Below are positions 58,009-64,000 of a DNA stretch of 64,000 nt, piece after piece; positions within the stretch are counted from its first letter, which is position 1; the number at the start of each line of letters is the position of its first letter. The position numbers and the translations under genes are program-made. The notes beneath the pieces were generated by a model. It did not search any database. It was given only the letters and a program-made list of their open reading frames with translations, and was not told where the DNA came from. The stretch lies in the NCBI RefSeq assembly GCF_029846235.1, contig NZ_JARVWP010000004.1:1-64000 (forward strand), read 5' to 3'. This DNA is from Bradyrhizobium sp. CER78 (GTDB lineage Bacteria; Pseudomonadota; Alphaproteobacteria; Rhizobiales; Xanthobacteraceae).

Positions 58009-59688
58009 CTAGCCCTTGCCGCCGACTTCCTTGGCGAAGGTGTCGCGCAGGCCGATGGTGCGGTTGAACACGAGCTTGTCCGGCCTCGAATCCGCATCGC
58101 GCACGAAATAGCCCTGCCGCTCGAACTGCATCGCGTCAGGTGAATTGCCCTCGGCGATCGCAGGCTCGACCCGCGCATCGCTGAGCACTTCCAGCGACTG
58201 CGGATTGAGGTCGGCGGCAAAATCGGCGGCGTTCGGGCTCGGGTTGGCGAACAGCTGATTGTAGACGCGGATCTCCGCCGGCTTCGACTGTGCCGCCGGC
58301 AGCCAGTGCATCGTCGCCTTCACCTTGCGGCCGTCGGGCGCATTGCCGCCCTTGGTCAGGGGATCGTAGGTCGCGCGGAGCTCTGCGATCTCGCCGGCGT
58401 CGTTCTTGATCACGCCCGTGCACTTGATGAAATAGGCATAGCGCAGCCGCACCTCGTTGCCGGGCGAGAGGCGGAAGAACTTCTTCGGCGGGTTCTCCAT
58501 GAAGTCGTCGCGCTCGATAAAGAGCTCGCGGCCGAACGCGATTCTGCGGGTGCCGGCTTCCGGATTGTCGGGATGGTTGATCGCCTCGATCTCCTCGACC
58601 TGGCCTTCCGGATAGTTCTCGATCACGACCTTGAGCGGCCGCAGCACCGCCATGCGGCGCAGCGCGGTGCGGTTCAGCTCCTCGCGGATGCAGAATTCGA
58701 GCATGCCGACGTCGACCACGCTGTTGGCCTTGGCGACGCCGATGCGCTTGATGAACTCGCGCACCGCGGCCGGCGGCACGCCGCGCCGCTTCAGGCCGGC
58801 GATGGTCGGCATGCGCGGATCGTCCCAGCCCGAGACATGCCCGTCACGGACGAGCTGGGTCAGGACGCGCTTCGAGAGCAGCGTGTAGGTTAGGTTCAGT
58901 CGCGCCATTTCGTACTGGCGCGGCGTCGAGGGCACCGGCAGCTTGTCGAGCAGCCACTCATAGAGCGGACGGTGGTCCTCGAACTCCAGCGTGCAGATCG
59001 AATGGGTGATCCCCTCGATCGCGTCCGACTGGCCGTGCGCGTAGTCGTAGCTCGGATAGATCGACCATTTGTCGCCGGTGCGCGGATGGTGGGCATGCAG
59101 GATGCGGTAGAGCACGGGGTCGCGCAAATTGATGTTGCCCGCCGCCATGTCGATCTTGGCGCGCAGCACGCGGGTACCGTTCGGAAACTCGCCGGCCTTC
59201 ATGCGGCGGAACAGGTCGAGGTTCTCCTCGACCGAACGGTCGCGGAACGGCGAGTTCTTGCCGGGCTCGGTCAGCGTGCCGCGGGACGCGCGGATCTCCT
59301 CCTGCGACTGGTCGTCGACATAGGCATAGCCGGCCTTGATCAGGCCCTCGGCCCAATCATACAGGCGCTCGAAATAGTCAGACGCATAGAAGAGGTTCTT
59401 GCCCCAATCGTAGCCGAGCCAATGGACGTCGGCCTGGATCGAGTCGATGTACTCCTGCTCCTCCTTGGTCGGATTGGTGTCGTCGAAGCGCAAATTGCAC
59501 TGGCCGCCGAACTCCTGCGCGATGCCGAAATTTAAGGCGATCGACTTGGCGTGGCCGATATGCAGGTAGCCGTTCGGCTCCGGCGGGAAGCGGGTCACGA
59601 TCCGGTCGTGCTTGTGGGAGGAGAGATCGGCCTGGACGATGTCGCGGATGAAGTCGCGCCCTGCCTCTGCCGTCGTGTCAGTCGTCAT
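58009..59688 (-). CDS. glnS: Glutaminyl-tRNA synthetase
   Basis: The 559-residue class I synthetase shows [17 protein letters not shown] (the HIGH motif) and LLSKRVL as the KMSKS-like loop, and [13 protein letters not shown] near the active site. A C-terminal anticodon-binding domain follows (about residues 340-550). The start [13 protein letters not shown] at 59688 is preferred over a 32-residue extension. The gene is absent from some Alphaproteobacteria that use GatCAB, so both routes may exist. It is divergent from gltX. Confidence 0.97.
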   Translation of the reverse strand: MTTDTTAEAGRDFIRDIVQADLSSHKHDRIVTRFPPEPNGYLHIGHAKSIALNFGIAQEFGGQCNLRFDDTNPTKEEQEYIDSIQADVHWLGYDWGKNLFYASDYFERLYDWAEGLIKAGYAYVDDQSQEEIRASRGTLTEPGKNSPFRDRSVEENLDLFRRMKAGEFPNGTRVLRAKIDMAAGNINLRDPVLYRILHAHHPRTGDKWSIYPSYDYAHGQSDAIEGITHSICTLEFEDHRPLYEWLLDKLPVPSTPRQYEMARLNLTYTLLSKRVLTQLVRDGHVSGWDDPRMPTIAGLKRRGVPPAAVREFIKRIGVAKANSVVDVGMLEFCIREELNRTALRRMAVLRPLKVVIENYPEGQVEEIEAINHPDNPEAGTRRIAFGRELFIERDDFMENPPKKFFRLSPGNEVRLRYAYFIKCTGVIKNDAGEIAELRATYDPLTKGGNAPDGRKVKATMHWLPAAQSKPAEIRVYNQLFANPSPNAADFAADLNPQSLEVLSDARVEPAIAEGNSPDAMQFERQGYFVRDADSRPDKLVFNRTIGLRDTFAKEVGGKG

Positions 59689-59853
59689 CAAAGGGTTCCC
59701 TGGAGGATTAGGCCCAACCTTCTGCCAAATTCGTGCCGTCCGGCCAAGCCCGGTTTCGAGCCGGTTTGACGGGCAAAAGGTCAACCGAGGCTTTAGTTAT
59801 GTCCGGTTCCTGCTATACACCACCGCCCGTTCCCGCATACGTCTCGCTCGATC

Positions 59854-61275
59854 ATGGCCAATCCCGTCGTTACCCGCTTCGCCCCCTCACCGACCGGCTT
59901 CCTCCATATCGGAGGTGCCCGCACCGCGCTGTTCAACTGGCTCTATGCCCGGAAGCTCGGCGGCAAGATGCTGCTCCGGATCGAGGACACCGACCGTGAA
60001 CGCTCCACCAAGGAGGCGATCGACGCCATCCTCGACGGCCTGAAATGGCTCGAGCTCGATTGGGACGGCGACGTCATCTACCAGTTCAGCCGCGCCGCCC
60101 GCCATCGCGAGGTCGCCGAGGGCCTGCTCGCCGCCGGGCGCGCCTATTACTGCTACGCCACGCCCGAGGAGCTGGCCGCGATGCGCGAGAAGGCCCGCGC
60201 CGAGGGGCGCACCCGGCTCTATGACGGCATGTGGCGTGACCGTGATCCGGCCACCGCGCCCTCGGACGTCAAGCCGACCATCCGCCTGAAAGCGCCGCAG
60301 ACCGGCGAGACCGTGATCGAGGACCAGGTCCAGGGCCGCGTGGTCTGGCAGAACGAGAACCTCGACGACCTCGTCCTGCTGCGCGGCGACGGTACCCCGA
60401 CCTACATGCTCGCGGTCGTGGTCGACGACCACGACATGGGCGTCACCCATATCATTCGTGGCGACGACCACCTGATCAACGCCGCGCGCCAGAAGCAGAT
60501 CTACGACGCGCTGGAGTGGGAGCTTCCGAGCATGTCCCACATTCCGCTGATCCACGGCCCCGACGGCTCGAAACTGTCGAAGCGCCATGGCGCGCTCGGC
60601 GTCGATGCCTACCGCGCGCTCGGCTATCTGCCGGCCGCCCTGCGCAACTACCTCGTCCGGCTCGGCTGGAGCCATGGCGACCAGGAGATCTTCTCGACCC
60701 AGGAGATGATCGACGCGTTCGATCTCCCGGGCATCGGCCGCTCGGCGGCCCGGTTCGATTTCGCCAAGCTGGAGAACCTCAACGGTCACTATATCCGGCA
60801 GAGCGACGATCAATCCCTCGTGACCCAGTTCGAGAGCGTGCTGGACTATGTTCCTGAAGGCGCCGCGCTTAAGGCCAAGCTCAACGACACCACCCGCGCG
60901 CAGTTGCTGCGCGCAATGCCGAGCCTGAAGGAGCGCGCCAAGACGCTGATCGAGCTGATCGCGGGCGCCTACTTCATTTTCGCCGATCGGCCGCTCGAGC
61001 TCGATCCGAAAGCGGCAGCGCTACTCACGCCGGAAACACGCGCATTGATCGGCCGGCTGCGCACCGCGCTGGAAACCGTGAATGACTGGACCGCGGAAAC
61101 CACCGAGACCGCCATGCGGAATTTCGCCGAGCAGAACAATCTGAAGCTCGGCGGCGTCGCCCAGCCGCTGCGGGTGGCGCTGACCGGACGCACAACGTCG
61201 CCGGGCATCTTCGACGTGCTGGCCGTCCTGGGACGCCAGGAGTGTCTGGCCCGCCTCGCCGATCAGGCGGCGTAA
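59854..61275 (+). CDS. gltX: Glutamyl-tRNA synthetase
   Basis: The 473-residue class I synthetase starts [20 protein letters not shown] (HIGH motif), has the [11 protein letters not shown] loop (KMSKS motif), and an all-helical anticodon-binding C-terminal domain. The length is standard for bacterial GltX. Rhizobiales often have two gltX copies. The chromosomal order comEC-gltX-gltA is conserved, but here the accessory genes and glnS sit between comEC and gltX. Confidence 0.97.
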   Translation: MANPVVTRFAPSPTGFLHIGGARTALFNWLYARKLGGKMLLRIEDTDRERSTKEAIDAILDGLKWLELDWDGDVIYQFSRAARHREVAEGLLAAGRAYYCYATPEELAAMREKARAEGRTRLYDGMWRDRDPATAPSDVKPTIRLKAPQTGETVIEDQVQGRVVWQNENLDDLVLLRGDGTPTYMLAVVVDDHDMGVTHIIRGDDHLINAARQKQIYDALEWELPSMSHIPLIHGPDGSKLSKRHGALGVDAYRALGYLPAALRNYLVRLGWSHGDQEIFSTQEMIDAFDLPGIGRSAARFDFAKLENLNGHYIRQSDDQSLVTQFESVLDYVPEGAALKAKLNDTTRAQLLRAMPSLKERAKTLIELIAGAYFIFADRPLELDPKAAALLTPETRALIGRLRTALETVNDWTAETTETAMRNFAEQNNLKLGGVAQPLRVALTGRTTSPGIFDVLAVLGRQECLARLADQAA

Positions 61276-61281
61276 TCCTGC

Positions 61282-61303
61282 ATGGACCCCCTCCAGGGTC
61301 CAT
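61282..61303. terminator. Hairpin after gltX
   Basis: ATGGACCC (61282-61289) pairs with GGGTCCAT (61296-61303) around CCTCCA, an 8-bp stem a few bases after the gltX stop. No T-run follows, so it is a weak terminator or processing site before gltA. Confidence 0.55.
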
Positions 61304-61435
61304 CTTGCAGCGCACATTGCAATGAGCTACCCATCCCCGGACGCTTTCTCAACAAGCCGTTCCGCCCGGCCATGGGCCGCACATTAGCGACTGGGCATGG
61401 TCGGTTTTCGCAACGAATTCATCGGGGATATCGCG

Positions 61436-62737
<1,302 letters not shown>

Positions 62738-62761
62738 GCTGCATTTCTGAGTGAGTCCGAG

Positions 62762-62798
62762 ACGGCGCCGTCATTCCTGACGGCGCCGTTTTCGTTTG
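62762..62798 (+). terminator. Rho-independent terminator of gltA
   Basis: ACGGCGCCGTCA (62762-62773) pairs with TGACGGCGCCGT (62778-62789) around TTCC, a perfect 12-bp GC-rich stem followed by TTTTCGTTT. It overlaps the last codons of the convergent arsR gene (stop at 62771-62773). Confidence 0.85.
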
Positions 62799-63106
62799 CC
62801 GCGCGCGACTTCGGTCGCGAGCGCATCGAGGCGCGGCAGCCAGAACGCCCTGAAGCGGTCGAGCCAGTCGTCGACCTCGCGCAGCCGCTGTGGCTCCACG
62901 GCATAGATCCGGCGGGTACCGTCGGCGCGCACCGACGCGAAACCGGCCTCGCGCAGGATTCGCAGCTGCTGCGAGACCGCCGATTGCGTGATACCGAATT
63001 CGCGCTGCACGACGGCGACGACATCGCCCGAACTGTGCTCGCCGGTCGCCAGCAGCTCCAGGATGCGCCGGCGGACGGGATCGCCGAGGATGTCGAAGGC
63101 ATGCAC
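62771..63106 (-). CDS. ArsR-family transcriptional regulator
   Basis: The 111-residue winged-helix regulator opens MHAFDILGDPVRRRILELLA and has the recognition helix region GITQSAVSQQLRILREAGFA then RADGTRRIYAVEPQRL. There are no Cys pairs of the metal-sensing type, which fits the group that pairs with SRPBCC proteins. It is preceded by the SRPBCC gene, ending five bases before its start. The C-terminus is basic (RGKRKRRRQE). A palindrome upstream of the pair at 63795-63810 is the probable operator. Confidence 0.92.
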   Translation of the reverse strand: MHAFDILGDPVRRRILELLATGEHSSGDVVAVVQREFGITQSAVSQQLRILREAGFASVRADGTRRIYAVEPQRLREVDDWLDRFRAFWLPRLDALATEVARGKRKRRRQE

Positions 63107-63111
63107 GCGCG

Positions 63112-63768
63112 CTAACCTCCGCCCGGCTCAGGCTCGCCGCAATAGAACGCCGTGGTGTTGGCCTCTGCGCGCCGCGCGGCGCTCTCGTCGGTCCCAGCCT
63201 TGATCGAAGCCCGGCACCAGTCTGCGCTGCTGCGGCGGATGAAATCCTTGCCGTCGTCCGAGCCGGGCCAGGCCGCGGCCGCCGCGCGGTCGAAAAGCTG
63301 TCCCGGCGCTGTGGCGAGGCACAAAGCGAGCCCCATCAAGGCGAGGTCCCAGCCAACGCCGACTGCGCCAGGCCCATAGCGGTCCCAGAAGTCACCTTCG
63401 ATGAGCGAGAGATGCTCAAGTTCCAGACGGGTTCCTCTGGAACCGTCATCAGCCAAGGTTACGGTCAACCAGCTGACGGTGCCCATCGCCTCCCAAGTCA
63501 CGGCAAGCCGGCGCGGCGGCTCACACGTCGTGATCTCGCCGCCCGCCTGGCCCTGGAACTGGTAGCGGCCGCCGAGCTTCAGATCGCCCGAGATCGGCAG
63601 AAACCAGCGTGGAATGCGCTCGGGATTGGTCAGCGCGTCCCAGAGATCGGCAATGTCGGTGTCGTAGCTGCGCGTTGCAATCACCGCCCGCGCCGGTTTG
63701 CCGTCGCGCTCCCGGACGGCGACTTCACGAACGACGGCTCCGACATAGGCGACAGGATCGATCTTCAT
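63112..63768 (-). CDS. SRPBCC (AHSA1-like) protein
   Basis: The 218-residue protein has the activator-of-Hsp90-homologue / START-like fold: ATRSYDTDIADLWDALTNPE, RIPRWFLPISGDLKLGGRYQ, the PPRRLAVTWEAMG strand and the DGSRGTRLELEHL strand, then an extra C-terminal part of about 70 residues. It forms a unit with the ArsR-type regulator, a common pairing that controls expression in response to a ligand bound by the SRPBCC protein. The start at 63768 follows GGAG; ATG 63780 is an alternative. The ligand is unknown. Confidence 0.9.
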   Translation of the reverse strand: MKIDPVAYVGAVVREVAVRERDGKPARAVIATRSYDTDIADLWDALTNPERIPRWFLPISGDLKLGGRYQFQGQAGGEITTCEPPRRLAVTWEAMGTVSWLTVTLADDGSRGTRLELEHLSLIEGDFWDRYGPGAVGVGWDLALMGLALCLATAPGQLFDRAAAAAWPGSDDGKDFIRRSSADWCRASIKAGTDESAARRAEANTTAFYCGEPEPGGG

Positions 63769-63783
63769 GGAGGGCTCCATAGC

Positions 63784-63822
63784 AATATTAGATAACGCTA
63801 ATATTAGCGTAGTCTAAATATT
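63784..63822. promoter_or_regulatory. Nested palindromic operator upstream of SRPBCC-ArsR pair
   Basis: A perfect 16-bp palindrome ACGCTAATATTAGCGT (63795-63810) is enclosed by AATATTAGA (63784-63792) and TCTAAATATT (63813-63822), an almost perfect second inverted repeat. The whole lies directly upstream of the SRPBCC start, where an ArsR-type repressor would bind. It is very AT-rich for this genome. Confidence 0.7.
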
Positions 63823-63882
63823 CGAGGCAAGCGGAACCGTTGCGGCGGTATATCGCCGCTGAATGAAGACATGATCGATTGG

Positions 63883-64000
63883 CTAGGTCGGACGCCGGCC
63901 CAGTTCGGCCAGCACGATGTCGGCGGCGCGGACGCTCGGCGGCTGGTCGCCGGTCGACATCTTGCCGTCCATCGTCGCGAACGCCACCAGCTGCCGCAGA
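63883..64000 (-). CDS. lpxB: 3' end of a gene, probably lipid-A-disaccharide synthase
   Basis: The 38 codons at the window edge read LVAFATMDGKMSTGDQPPSV then RAADIVLAELGRRPT before a TAG. The ending with ...AADIVLAEL and the place after gltA on the opposite strand fit LpxB, which follows gltA in many Alphaproteobacteria. The catalytic part is outside the window, so the call rests on the C-terminal residues and gene order. Confidence 0.55.
   Translation of the reverse strand, partial: LRQLVAFATMDGKMSTGDQPPSVRAADIVLAELGRRPT

Overview
The window looks like chromosome of a Bradyrhizobium-type alphaproteobacterium (Nitrobacteraceae). The grounds are high GC, an E1-beta pyruvate dehydrogenase subunit with its own lipoyl domain, a DUF5076 gene inside the pdh operon, an alphaproteobacterial SOS box (GAAC-N7-GAAC) before lexA, and many short palindromic intergenic repeats of the kind seen in Bradyrhizobium. 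No rRNA, tRNA, CRISPR array, insertion sequence or prophage was recognised. Genus is inferred from content and gene order, not from a database search.

A conserved housekeeping backbone runs the length of the window: lpdA - pdhC - pdhB - pdhA - ftsB - eno - kdsA - pyrG - secG - tpiA - ppiD - trpD - trpC - moaC - moeA - lexA - comEC - gltX - gltA - (lpxB). Accessory genes sit at nearly every junction.

1-9.2 kb: a minus-strand pyruvate dehydrogenase operon (E1-alpha, E1-beta, DUF5076, E2, two small membrane proteins, E3) and ftsB, then a threonine synthase-like enzyme and an orphan Bug-type binding protein. 9.2-14.8 kb: FMN reductase, D-Ala-D-Ala ligase, zinc-type dehydrogenase, enolase, queF and a small unknown gene. 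14.8-19.5 kb: a three-repeat, probably secreted 1031-residue protein, flanked by an MFS transporter gene and a decayed copy of that transporter's 3' end. 19.5-28.7 kb: kdsA, an exported PAAR-like protein, NIPSNAP protein, an OmpR-type two-component system followed by a phospholipid-methyltransferase-like gene, pyrG, secG, an XRE-cupin regulator with a GNAT acetyltransferase, and tpiA. 29-33.3 kb: ppiD, trpD, trpC, moaC.

33.6-47.5 kb: a 14 kb accessory block that separates moaC from moeA. It holds a membrane GGDEF-EAL protein, ctpA protease, an Old Yellow Enzyme homologue, small exported or membrane proteins, two orphan solute-binding proteins, a DUF3280/DUF2380-like exported protein divergent from a NarL-type two-component system, and a HAD phosphatase. 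47.6-53.1 kb: moeA, lexA, two unknown small genes, comEC. 53.5-58 kb: an MHS-type transporter, SPW-repeat membrane protein, small proteins, a second-type glutamine synthetase I and an NTF2-like protein. 58-64 kb: glnS divergent from gltX, gltA, an SRPBCC/ArsR pair with a strong palindromic operator, and the 3' end of a gene that looks like lpxB.

The most noteworthy regulatory signal is a pair of near-identical 17-bp direct-repeat elements (GCAATG-N5-GCAATG, 11-bp period). One lies upstream of the OmpR-type regulator and the other upstream of the adjacent methyltransferase gene, suggesting a small self-contained regulon. Others are a leaderless XRE promoter with a 16-bp palindrome in its spacer and a 16-bp palindrome upstream of the SRPBCC-ArsR pair.
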